From: Alphaproteobacteria bacterium UBA1908
GTDB taxonomy: Bacteria; Pseudomonadota; Alphaproteobacteria; Caedimonadales; UBA1908
NCBI GenBank assembly: GCA_002337525.1
Contig: DDGG01000008.1
Location: 10,634 to 74,042 of the forward strand
Length of the DNA stretch: 63,409 bases
Direction of reading: 5' to 3'
A program made the translations under genes and the position numbers. Below are positions 18,164-26,373 of this stretch, one piece after another (position 1 is the first letter of the stretch; each line of letters begins with the position of its first letter). Under the pieces are notes generated by a model. It ran no database searches, had not been told where the DNA came from, and worked only from the letters and a program-made list of their open reading frames with translations.

Positions 18164-19311
18164 GCCGTTTCTCACGCACGGATACAAGCATTTTAGGCCA
18201 CTGGTGGTGGACTATTGATCGGTGGTTTCTAGCGGCTCTTATGGTACTTGTAGGCCTTGGTCTTTTTCTCACAATGGCAGCAAGTCCTTCGGTGGCAGAA
18301 CATCTGAAACTTGATTCATTTTACTTTGTAAAACGTCATGCTATTTTTCTGATACCTGTTATGGGGATTCTTATTGGCGTATCCCTTTTGTCTTTAAAAG
18401 ATATCAGGCGTCTTGCTCTTCTTGTGTACCTTTTTGGACTTGTAGCCCTCCTTGCAACCTTGTTTATGGGGGTGGAGATTAAGGGAGCAAGGCGTTGGGT
18501 TTCTTTTGCAGGTTTTTCTCTTCAGCCGTCTGAGTTTATAAAGCCTTCTCTTGCAGTATTGGTCGCATGGATGTTGTCAGAAAAGAAACATGATGAGACT
18601 TTTCCAGGGCAGCTTGCAGCCCTTCTGCTTTATGGGTTAGTGATTGGATTGTTACTGTTGCAACCTGATATGGGAATGGTGATTCTTACCACGGGCGTTA
18701 CTTTTTCACAATTTTTTTTAGCGGGTTTGCCTTTGATCTGGATCATGGGGGCGACACTCACGGGTATATTAGGGCTTGTGGGGGCATACTTCACCTTTTC
18801 CCATGTCCAGGGCCGTGTTGATCGTTTTCTGGACCCTGGCTCTGGTGATAAATTTACAGATCGCTATCAGGTAACACAATCTTTGGAAGCTTTTTTGAAT
18901 GGCGGTTTCTGGGGAAGAGGCCCTGGTGAGGGGACTGTTAAAACGCATCTTCCCGATGCGCATGCAGATTTTATTTTTGCTGTTGCAGGCGAAGAGTTTG
19001 GCTTTGTTCTGTGCGCCTTTATTATCCTGCTTTTCGGATTTGTTGTTTTACGTGCCCTATACCGTATTTTTTCTGAGGAAAGTCTCTTTGTTGTTCTTTC
19101 TGTTTCTGGCCTGATCTTACAATTTGGACTGCAGGCTTTAATTAATATGGCTTCAACCGTTAACTTAATTCCGACAAAGGGAATGACCCTTCCTTTTGTT
19201 AGTTATGGGGGCTCCTCTATGATGGCTCTGGCATTTGCAATGGGCATGGTTATGGCCCTGACACGAAAGCGCCTCGAGCGTGTTGATGCAGGAGCAGCAC
19301 ATGGCTTTTAA
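18160..19311 (+). CDS. ftsW: Septal peptidoglycan polymerase FtsW
   Basis: The 383-residue SEDS-family glycosyltransferase has about ten membrane helices. It polymerises lipid II at the septum together with FtsI. Family signatures include RRWVSFAGFSLQPSEFIKP (about 111-129), LLLQPDMGMV (about 167-176) and the C-terminal VSYGGSSMM (about 346-354). It is translationally coupled to murD. A 64-base gap follows before murG. Confidence 0.96.
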   Translation: MSRFSRTDTSILGHWWWTIDRWFLAALMVLVGLGLFLTMAASPSVAEHLKLDSFYFVKRHAIFLIPVMGILIGVSLLSLKDIRRLALLVYLFGLVALLATLFMGVEIKGARRWVSFAGFSLQPSEFIKPSLAVLVAWMLSEKKHDETFPGQLAALLLYGLVIGLLLLQPDMGMVILTTGVTFSQFFLAGLPLIWIMGATLTGILGLVGAYFTFSHVQGRVDRFLDPGSGDKFTDRYQVTQSLEAFLNGGFWGRGPGEGTVKTHLPDAHADFIFAVAGEEFGFVLCAFIILLFGFVVLRALYRIFSEESLFVVLSVSGLILQFGLQALINMASTVNLIPTKGMTLPFVSYGGSSMMALAFAMGMVMALTRKRLERVDAGAAHGF

Positions 19312-19375
19312 AGGTATTTTATTTTTTTCGGCCTCACCAACCAAAATTCTTTGCGCTGATGAAGAGGGGTAGCTA

Positions 19376-20512
19376 ATGACAGTAAAGGAATCATCAACTA
19401 TCTTTTTGTGCGCAGGTGGAACGGGCGGACATGTGATGCCAGCAGAAGCTTTGGCGCAGGAATTGTTGAAACGCGGCTATCAAGTTCATTTTATTACAGA
19501 TAAGCGAGGTCGGCGATATATTGAAGATGAAGGTTTGTCTGTGACACTTCTGTCTGTTAATCGCCGTCCCGGCATAAGCGGGAAAATACTTTATCTGTGG
19601 TCTCTTTTAAAAAGTTTTTTTGTGATGTGGCGTTTGATAACGCGAAAATCTCCTTCTGTTTTGGTTAGTTTTGGGGGGTACATTTCTTTTCCGGCAAACC
19701 TGGCAGCATTCATAAGAGGCATCTCTTTTATTCTACACGAGCAAAATGCCTATATGGGCCTTGTTAATCGTTTTTTCGCTTTTGCGGCTCGCCACATTGC
19801 TCTTTCTATGCCAGTTTGTAATAAACCGTCTTTTATATCTGGAAAAAAGATGATTCTGACAGGAATGCCTGTTCGGTCCGGTTTCTATAAAGTTGCCAAA
19901 AACTCTTATGTTCCTATCTCTAAAAGCAATAATATTAATGTGCTGGTCATTGGTGGAAGTCAGGGAGCTTCCATTTTTTCTGATATTATTCCAAAAGCTT
20001 TTGCAACTTTACCGGAGGAACTTCAGCGAAAAATCAAGCTTTCTTTGCAAACCCGTGAAAATATACTTGACTCTAAAAGTCAGAGAGGCGACTGTCGGGA
20101 AACCTTTTTTCAACTTGAGACAGCACCCTTTTTTACGGATATGGATATGAGATTAAAACAAGCACACCTTGTTATTGCAAGGGCAGGGGCCTCTAGTGTC
20201 GCCGAATTTGCAGTAGCAGGCCGGCCTGCAATACTTGTTCCTTATCCTTATGCTGCTGGAAACCATCAATATTATAATGCGAGAGATTTCGTGGTATCAG
20301 GAGCTGGCTGGCTTTTTAAGCAAGACCAGCTTACGGTAAAAACCTTATCAGATTTTCTGAGACGCCTTTTTCAAAGTCCTTCAGCTTTAACTTTTGCGGC
20401 AGAAAGGGCTCGGACCCAGAGGCAGGGAAATGCAACTTTCCAGTTGGCAGAATATGTTCAAAAAGCCATTATAGGTTCCAAGGCTTTTGCTCTAGCAATG
20501 AAAGAGAATTAA
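19376..20512 (+). CDS. murG: UDP-GlcNAc transferase MurG
   Basis: The 378-residue GT-B enzyme adds GlcNAc to lipid I, giving lipid II at the inner face of the membrane. The N-terminal glycine loop CAGGTGGHVMPA (about 11-22), the LHEQNAYMG block (about 121-129), the second glycine loop VIGGSQGA (about 189-196) and the UDP-binding RAGASSVAEFAVAGRPAILV block (about 265-284) are clear. The start follows an AGAGGGG site. Confidence 0.97.
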   Translation: MTVKESSTIFLCAGGTGGHVMPAEALAQELLKRGYQVHFITDKRGRRYIEDEGLSVTLLSVNRRPGISGKILYLWSLLKSFFVMWRLITRKSPSVLVSFGGYISFPANLAAFIRGISFILHEQNAYMGLVNRFFAFAARHIALSMPVCNKPSFISGKKMILTGMPVRSGFYKVAKNSYVPISKSNNINVLVIGGSQGASIFSDIIPKAFATLPEELQRKIKLSLQTRENILDSKSQRGDCRETFFQLETAPFFTDMDMRLKQAHLVIARAGASSVAEFAVAGRPAILVPYPYAAGNHQYYNARDFVVSGAGWLFKQDQLTVKTLSDFLRRLFQSPSALTFAAERARTQRQGNATFQLAEYVQKAIIGSKAFALAMKEN

Positions 20513-20516
20513 AAAG

Positions 20517-21974
20517 ATGCATGTTTTACCTCAATCCGTTGGTCTTATTCATTTTGTCGGTATTGGTGGCATTGGGATGAGTGGTATTGCCGAAATTCTG
20601 GATAGCCTTGGGTACCAGGTTCAAGGATCAGACGTACGTCATAATAGCAATACAGAGCGTTTAAGTCAGCGTGGTATTCGTGTCCATATTGGTCACGATG
20701 CAGGCCACCTGAAGAATGTTTCAGTGGTTGTTATTTCCTCTGCGGTGAAACCAGGAAATATCGAGCTTGATGCGGCAAGAAATTTAGCTCTTCCTGTTGT
20801 CAAGCGTGCAGATATGCTGGCAGAGATTATGCGCTTGAAACCTTCAATTGCAATTGGGGGAACGCACGGCAAAACGACAACAACTTCAATGTTGGCTACT
20901 TTGCTGACATCTGCTGGCCTGGATCCAACAGTTGTAAGTGGCGGGATTATTAATGCCTATGGGACCAACGCACGTTTAGGCGATGGAGATTGGGTTGTGG
21001 CAGAAGCTGATGAATCGGACGGATCTTTCACACGCTTGCCTGCTACTATGGCTATTGTGACGAATATAGATCCGGAACACCTTGAGCACTATGGTTCTTA
21101 CCAGGCTTTAAAGGATTCATTTAGAGACTTTGTTGAGAATATTCCTTTTTATGGTCTTGGTATTGTTTGTTATGATCACGAGACGGTCCGCGATCTTTAC
21201 TTGCCCTTGACGGATCGTCGTGTTCTTAGCTATGGCCTTGACTATAAAGAAGCAGATCTTAAGGCAGAAAACATTTCATTCTGTCATGAAGGATCAACGT
21301 TTGATGTGGTTTTGTCCCCCCGTTTACAGCGTCTTTGCCATTTAGCACCCAAAGACAATCGCCTTGAGGGGTTGTTTCTGCCAGTTCTTGGAGAACATAA
21401 TGTTTCAAATGCGCTTGCTGCTATTCTGGCAGCGATGGAGCTTGGTGTTTCTGCTGATAAAATCCGGGAAGGTTTAGCCCACTTTCGGGGTGTTCAACGA
21501 CGTTTCACTTATGTGGGAAATTTGAAAGGGGCGGCTATTATTGATGATTACGCGCACCACCCTACAGAAATCTCTGCTGTTATCAAAACGGCTCGGCAAG
21601 CGTATTCAGGTCAGGTTATTGCTGTTGTGCAACCTCATCGTTATTCACGATTAAAAGATCTTTTCGAAAATTTTCAAAAGGCTCTTCTTTTAGCAGACAA
21701 GATTTTAATTACGCCTGTCTATGCTGCAGGAGAGGCGCCTATAAACAGCTTTAATCATCATGCACTGGGGAAGAGTCTTCGAAATCTGGGAGGTGATGCT
21801 GTTGCTTTTGATACAATGGATGAATTATCTTCAGTCTTGGAAGAAACTATTCACTCCAAGGACTGTGTTCTTTGCATGGGGGCAGGGGATATTACGGTAT
21901 GGGCACGACAATTACCCGATTTAGATAAGACAGAGTCTCAAAAAACACCTGCTATGAGGCAGGCACTGTGTTAA
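20517..21974 (+). CDS. murC: UDP-MurNAc-L-alanine ligase MurC
   Basis: The 485-residue first ligase of the Mur pathway adds L-Ala to UDP-MurNAc. FVGIGGIGMSGIAE (about 13-26) is the UDP-binding loop, GGTHGKTTTTSM (about 118-129) the ATP loop and EADESDGSF (about 162-170) a metal and substrate block; DDYAHHP (about 343-349) marks the C-terminal domain. The start is 5 bases after murG. The murB ribosome site overlaps its tail. Confidence 0.97.
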   Translation: MHVLPQSVGLIHFVGIGGIGMSGIAEILDSLGYQVQGSDVRHNSNTERLSQRGIRVHIGHDAGHLKNVSVVVISSAVKPGNIELDAARNLALPVVKRADMLAEIMRLKPSIAIGGTHGKTTTTSMLATLLTSAGLDPTVVSGGIINAYGTNARLGDGDWVVAEADESDGSFTRLPATMAIVTNIDPEHLEHYGSYQALKDSFRDFVENIPFYGLGIVCYDHETVRDLYLPLTDRRVLSYGLDYKEADLKAENISFCHEGSTFDVVLSPRLQRLCHLAPKDNRLEGLFLPVLGEHNVSNALAAILAAMELGVSADKIREGLAHFRGVQRRFTYVGNLKGAAIIDDYAHHPTEISAVIKTARQAYSGQVIAVVQPHRYSRLKDLFENFQKALLLADKILITPVYAAGEAPINSFNHHALGKSLRNLGGDAVAFDTMDELSSVLEETIHSKDCVLCMGAGDITVWARQLPDLDKTESQKTPAMRQALC

Positions 21975-21997
21975 AGAAAAAGAAAGAGGAGGTGAAA

Positions 21998-22948
21998 ATG
22001 ACCTGGCAAGCAAATGGAACATCACTGATCAAAAGACTTCCAACTGTCAGAGGCCGTTATAGCGCAAATGTAGATCTCTCCAAAAGTACCTGGTTTCAGG
22101 TTGGAGGGGCTGCGGAAGTTGTTTTTAAACCTGCAGATGTTCAGGATTTGGCTTTCTTTATGAAAGAACGTCCCCAGGATGTGCCTCTTCATGTGATTGG
22201 AATTGGATCAAACCTTCTGATTCGTGACGGGGGTATTCCTGGTGTTGTTATTCGACTGGGACGCGGTTTTACGAATATAGCTGTTCAGGAAGATAATTCT
22301 GTTATTGCAGGGGCTGCGGTTCTTGATCGTAATCTTGCTATTGCCGCTCAGGAAGAAGGGCTTGGTGGTCTTGAGTTTTTCTGCGGTGTCCCCGGTGCGA
22401 TTGGGGGTGCTGTACGAATGAATGCAGGGTGTTATGGGAGTGAGGTTAAAGATGTATTGCGTAATGCACTGATTGTGACATCAAAGGGAGCTATTGTCCA
22501 AATGGCACCCGAAGACCTTGGCTTTTCTTATCGCCATTCCAATTTAAAAAAGCATGATATTATTGTTGCTGCCTGTTTTAAAGGTGAAGCCTCAAACCCT
22601 GATGAAATCCAGCTTAAAATGCAAAAGCTTTTAAAAGACAGAGAAGACTCGCAGCCTATTCGTGAGCGAACAGGAGGCAGTACTTTTGCCAATCCAGAAG
22701 GCGTTAGCGCCTGGCAGCTGATTGATGAAGCAGGTTGTAGAGGCCTTTGCCAGGGAGGGGCTCAGATGTCGGAAAAGCACTGTAACTTTATGTTAAATAC
22801 GGGTAATGCTACTGCAGAAGACCTTGAAACATTAGGAGAAGAAGTGCGGCGACGCGTTTTTGAGACATCAGGTGTGACATTAAGATGGGAAATTCAGCGC
22901 CTTGGTGTTCAGGAGGGGGTGACTGTTGAGGAAGCAATGGCCGCATGA
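21998..22948 (+). CDS. murB: UDP-N-acetylenolpyruvoylglucosamine reductase MurB
   Basis: The 316-residue FAD enzyme reduces UDP-GlcNAc-enolpyruvate to UDP-MurNAc with NADPH. The FAD-binding part has IGIGSNLLIRDGG (about 57-69) and GVPGAIGGAVRMNAG (about 128-142). The C-terminal domain has RTGGSTFANPEG, with the probable catalytic Ser. I start at the ATG preceded by GAGGAGG (21985-21991); a TTG inside murC would add 10 Lys-rich residues with no such site. Confidence 0.96.
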   Translation: MTWQANGTSLIKRLPTVRGRYSANVDLSKSTWFQVGGAAEVVFKPADVQDLAFFMKERPQDVPLHVIGIGSNLLIRDGGIPGVVIRLGRGFTNIAVQEDNSVIAGAAVLDRNLAIAAQEEGLGGLEFFCGVPGAIGGAVRMNAGCYGSEVKDVLRNALIVTSKGAIVQMAPEDLGFSYRHSNLKKHDIIVAACFKGEASNPDEIQLKMQKLLKDREDSQPIRERTGGSTFANPEGVSAWQLIDEAGCRGLCQGGAQMSEKHCNFMLNTGNATAEDLETLGEEVRRRVFETSGVTLRWEIQRLGVQEGVTVEEAMAA

Positions 22949-23955
22949 GAACTTCAGGCTTGAAAAAAGTTGCAGTTTTAATGGGAGGATGGTCCGGAGA
23001 GCGAGAAGTCTCACTTGTGAGCGGTGAGGGTGCTTTGAAAGGCCTTTGTGAAAAAGGTTATGATGTTTTTCCCATTGATGTGACGCGAGATATGAATAAG
23101 CTTCTGAAAGATCTTTCTTTTGGTCCTGATGTCATTTTTATGGGGGCTCTTCATGGACGCTGGGTAGAAGATGGATGCTTGCAAGGCTTGCTTGAAATAT
23201 TGGGAATTCCCTATACACATTCAGGTCCTGCAGCATCAGCTATTGCCATGGACAAGGCGTTGTCCCGAAATTTTTTTGAGCGGGCAGGGTTACCTATTGC
23301 CAGGGGAGCTTTGGTTTCACAAGAAGATTTCCGCAAGAAAAAACTTCCTCTTGAATACCCCTGTGTTTTAAAGCCAATTGCAGAAGGTTCAAGTCTTGGC
23401 GTACATATTTTGGAATCAGATAAAGATCTGGAAGATATTGAAGATATTTGGGCGTTTGGGCCTGAAGCTCTTTTGGAGCAATACATTCCAGGGCATGAAA
23501 TTCAGGTTGCTGTTCTGGGTGGTAAGGCGCTGGGGGCTATTGAAATTTGTCCTTATGAAGGATTTTATGATTACAAGGCTAAATATACAAATGGTTGTGC
23601 TCAGCATTTAATGCCGGCGCCTTTGGAAAAAGAGGTATATCAGGAAGTTCTTTCATTAGCAGAAAAAGCACACGACTGTCTTCAATGCGAGGGCGTCAGC
23701 CGTGTTGATTTTAGGTATAATGATACATTGAAGGGGCCACAGGGTTTTTTTCTGCTAGAAGTAAATACCCAGCCAGGGTTAACCCCCTTGTCTCTTGTTC
23801 CAGAGATTGCACAACATGCTGGCATGTCTTATAACGATTTATTAGAGTGGATGGTGGAAAACCCAAGATGTCACGAAAAAGTAAACTCTCAAAATCCCGA
23901 CCCAGATCATCAACAGGCCAAAGTCGTCGGGAAAAACACTCAAAAGGTCGGCTAA
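22945..23955 (+). CDS. ddl: D-alanine-D-alanine ligase
   Basis: The 336-residue ATP-grasp enzyme joins two D-Ala for MurF. The N-terminal block LMGGWSGEREVSLVSGEG (about 12-29), PYTHSGPAASAIAMDK (about 89-104), the ATP-grasp loop EGSSLGV (about 145-151) and the metal-binding LLEVNTQPGLTPLS (about 275-288) are visible. It overlaps murB by 4 bases, and its 3' end overlaps ftsQ by about 88 bases. Confidence 0.96.
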   Translation: MRTSGLKKVAVLMGGWSGEREVSLVSGEGALKGLCEKGYDVFPIDVTRDMNKLLKDLSFGPDVIFMGALHGRWVEDGCLQGLLEILGIPYTHSGPAASAIAMDKALSRNFFERAGLPIARGALVSQEDFRKKKLPLEYPCVLKPIAEGSSLGVHILESDKDLEDIEDIWAFGPEALLEQYIPGHEIQVAVLGGKALGAIEICPYEGFYDYKAKYTNGCAQHLMPAPLEKEVYQEVLSLAEKAHDCLQCEGVSRVDFRYNDTLKGPQGFFLLEVNTQPGLTPLSLVPEIAQHAGMSYNDLLEWMVENPRCHEKVNSQNPDPDHQQAKVVGKNTQKVG

Positions 23956-24749
23956 AAGACAATTTATTGCGCCGGCTTAAAAAGGTTTTTTATTCTGTTT
24001 TTGTCTTGTCTTGTTTAGTGGGAGGGTATCTTTTCTTTCATTTCAAGGCCATGGATACGTTACTTGTAAAAATATCTACATATTTTGAGCAAAAATCCGT
24101 TCAATATGGAGTGCGTCTTGAAACTATTATTGTTGAGGGGCGTGAAAATACATCTGCCAGAGATGTGGCCAAAGTTTTATCGGCGCGAAAAGGGACAAGC
24201 CTTTTTGACTATGATGTCCATTTGCTTCGAGAAAAGCTTGTTGATCTACCCTGGGTTCGTTCAGCAATCGTTCAGCGTCGTTTTCCCAGCACACTTTATG
24301 TACGCTTGACAGAGCGTCGCCCTATTGCACTTTGGCATCATCAAGGAAAAACGCATCTAATTGATGATCAGGGAAAGGAAATCAAGGCGCCAGAGCTTTC
24401 AAAATATCGGAGGCTTTTAAAGATTAGTGGAGAAGATGCACCGCAATATGCACCACAAATCGTGACGACATTGCAGCCTTATTCATACCTTAAAAAACGT
24501 CTGACAGGAGCTGTTTTAAATGGTGGACGTCAGTGGGACTTGCTCTTTGGAAAAGGTCTACGTATCAAATTACCGGAGCTAGAGATTCATAAGGCACTCG
24601 AGTATGTCGCAGATCTTATGAAAAAAGGCTACCTTGATAATCCTGGCATTGAATCAATTGATGTACGTTTATCGGATAGAACTTTCTTTTATTTAAATCA
24701 GGAAGAAGCTAAAAAGCATCAAGTTTCTTTTTTGCAAAAGAAAGGGTAA
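23868..24749 (+). CDS. ftsQ: Cell division protein FtsQ
   Basis: The protein has 293 residues. A very basic cytoplasmic N-terminus (about 40 residues, rich in Lys, Arg and Ser) precedes one membrane helix (about 44-64), a POTRA domain starting ETIIVEGRENTSARDVAKVL, and the FtsQ beta domain. It bridges FtsL/FtsB and FtsA/FtsZ. The ATG at 23868, behind GGTGGAAA, overlaps ddl by 88 bases; a start at 23847 or a non-ATG start after ddl cannot be excluded. Confidence 0.92.
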   Translation: MSRKSKLSKSRPRSSTGQSRREKHSKGRLKDNLLRRLKKVFYSVFVLSCLVGGYLFFHFKAMDTLLVKISTYFEQKSVQYGVRLETIIVEGRENTSARDVAKVLSARKGTSLFDYDVHLLREKLVDLPWVRSAIVQRRFPSTLYVRLTERRPIALWHHQGKTHLIDDQGKEIKAPELSKYRRLLKISGEDAPQYAPQIVTTLQPYSYLKKRLTGAVLNGGRQWDLLFGKGLRIKLPELEIHKALEYVADLMKKGYLDNPGIESIDVRLSDRTFFYLNQEEAKKHQVSFLQKKG

Positions 24750-24868
24750 AGTGCTTTGTGCGGTTAGAAATATTTTTGTAAGCCGGACTCTTTACACTGA
24801 TGCAATAAGCTCTTTGCTACTATATTAATAGCAACTATTGGTTATTTATTTTTGGGATTTAATTTTTG

Positions 24869-26143
24869 ATGTTTTTTAAATCTATGAGAAAAGGCCTTTC
24901 TTCAGAGCCTTCCTCTCTTCTTTCTTCTCTTGATATTAGCACAAGTAAAGTTGCTTGTTGTGTTGCACGGAAAACACCCGAAGGTCTTCGTGTTCTGGGA
25001 ACGGGTCAACATGCGACTCGTGGCTTGAAAGGGGGGGCTATTGTTGATATGCAGTCCCTGGAACTTGCGGTTAGAAGTGCTGTCAATCAGGCTGAGGAAA
25101 TGGCTGATGAGACGGTTCGTGATATTTATGTCAGTGTATCAGCCGGTATTGTATCGACGCTTAGTTTGCGGGTTGAGAATCAAATTTCTGGTCATGCTGT
25201 TGATGATTCAGATTTAAAAAAGATTTTGCTTCAGGCAAGCCAGTCAGTGACTGATCCTGCCCTCGATATAATTCATTCAATTCCAATGAGTTATGCCATT
25301 GATCAGACAAAGGGAATTCATGACCCGCGAGGCATGTTGGGTGATACGCTAAAGGGTAATATTTTGCTTGTGCGAGCTCCTCATAACCCTTTGCAAAATA
25401 TTGCGGCCTGTGTTGAACGATGCCATTTGGATATTGCTGGATTTGTTGTCGCTCCCTATGCATCTGGATTGGCTACCCTGGTTGAAGATGAACTGGATTT
25501 GGGGGTAACACTACTGGATATGGGTGCGGGTTCTACATCTGTTGCCACCTTTTATGATGGAAGTTTGGTCCATATTGATTCCATTCCGGTTGGGGGGGCT
25601 CATGTGACTCATGATATTGCTCGGGGGTTTTCTACGCCCGTTGCTCAGGCAGAACGTATTAAGACTTTATATGGAAGCGCAATGCTTGCCTCTTCTCAAA
25701 CCCAGGAGCAAATTACAATCCCTCAAATTGGTGATGAAGAAGGTCGAGGGCTTCAGATCTCCAAGAATGAATTGATTCGTGTTATTCGACCAAGAATCGA
25801 AGAAACATTTGAACTGATAAAAGAAAAATTAAAAGACGTGGCTGCTGCAAAGTGTGCTGGCCAACGGCTTGTTCTAACAGGGGGCGCATGCCAGCTTCCA
25901 GGGGTTCAGGAACTGGCCGCTCTTATCCTCTCAAAGCAGGCACGTCTTGGGAAACCAATTCATTTGAAAGGTTATGAGGATCGAGTCAGATTTCCTGCAT
26001 TTGCAACATGTGCCGGGCTTTTGACCTATGCATCTTTGGCACGAGGAGACTTGCAAAATGAAGAGATAACCCACCCTTCACAGCGCAATGATAATAAAAG
26101 GCCTTTTAGTCGCTTTGGGAATTGGGTTAGAGAAAATATCTGA
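24869..26143 (+). CDS. ftsA: Cell division protein FtsA
   Basis: The 424-residue actin-like ATPase anchors FtsZ to the membrane. SLDISTSKVACCVAR (about 20-34) is phosphate loop 1, the 1C domain follows, LLDMGAGSTSVATFYDG (about 216-232) is phosphate loop 2 and LTGGACQLPG (about 336-345) the adenosine motif. The final residues (RFGNWVRENI) form the amphipathic membrane-targeting helix. The ATG is used; a TTG one codon upstream is possible. A gap of about 120 bases separates it from ftsQ. Confidence 0.96.
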   Translation: MFFKSMRKGLSSEPSSLLSSLDISTSKVACCVARKTPEGLRVLGTGQHATRGLKGGAIVDMQSLELAVRSAVNQAEEMADETVRDIYVSVSAGIVSTLSLRVENQISGHAVDDSDLKKILLQASQSVTDPALDIIHSIPMSYAIDQTKGIHDPRGMLGDTLKGNILLVRAPHNPLQNIAACVERCHLDIAGFVVAPYASGLATLVEDELDLGVTLLDMGAGSTSVATFYDGSLVHIDSIPVGGAHVTHDIARGFSTPVAQAERIKTLYGSAMLASSQTQEQITIPQIGDEEGRGLQISKNELIRVIRPRIEETFELIKEKLKDVAAAKCAGQRLVLTGGACQLPGVQELAALILSKQARLGKPIHLKGYEDRVRFPAFATCAGLLTYASLARGDLQNEEITHPSQRNDNKRPFSRFGNWVRENI

Positions 26144-26233
26144 TTTCTGACAAATTTTGATTTTTTAACAAGTTAAAATGAATATTAAGCCTTGGTTTTA
26201 AAGAATAGTGCTTGCCTGAAACTGTCAAAATTT

Positions 26234-26262
26234 TTGTTTTTAAGCAGTTTTTTATATGTTAT
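26234..26262 (+). promoter_or_regulatory. Possible ftsZ promoter
   Basis: A TTGTTT box (26234-26239) and a TGTTAT box (26257-26262) lie 17 bases apart in the 230-base AT-rich gap between ftsA and ftsZ. The gap itself suggests that ftsZ has its own promoter. Confidence 0.3.
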
Positions 26263-26315
26263 GTTTCGTTAAAATTTAAATAAAAAATAAAAGTAAATAC
26301 TTAGTAGTTTTTAAA

Positions 26316-26330
26316 TTAAAAATGTCTTAA
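26316..26330. promoter_or_regulatory. CtrA-like box TTAA-N7-TTAA upstream of ftsZ
   Basis: TTAA at 26316-26319 and at 26327-26330 are separated by exactly seven bases (AAATGTC). This is the full CtrA binding consensus of Alphaproteobacteria. It lies 43 bases before the ftsZ ATG. CtrA is known to repress ftsZ in Caulobacter. The region is AT-rich, so a chance match is possible. Confidence 0.45.
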
Positions 26331-26373
26331 ACTGGGATATCATTTTTTGCTATTAGCTAACGGAGTTTTCGTA

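Noticed and set aside
24791..24826. Promoter TTTACA/TATATT before ftsA
   Set aside because: The spacer is 24 bases, too long for a sigma70-type promoter.
26168..26195. Further TTAA pairs between ftsA and ftsZ
   Set aside because: Their spacings are four and eight bases, not the seven required for a CtrA box.
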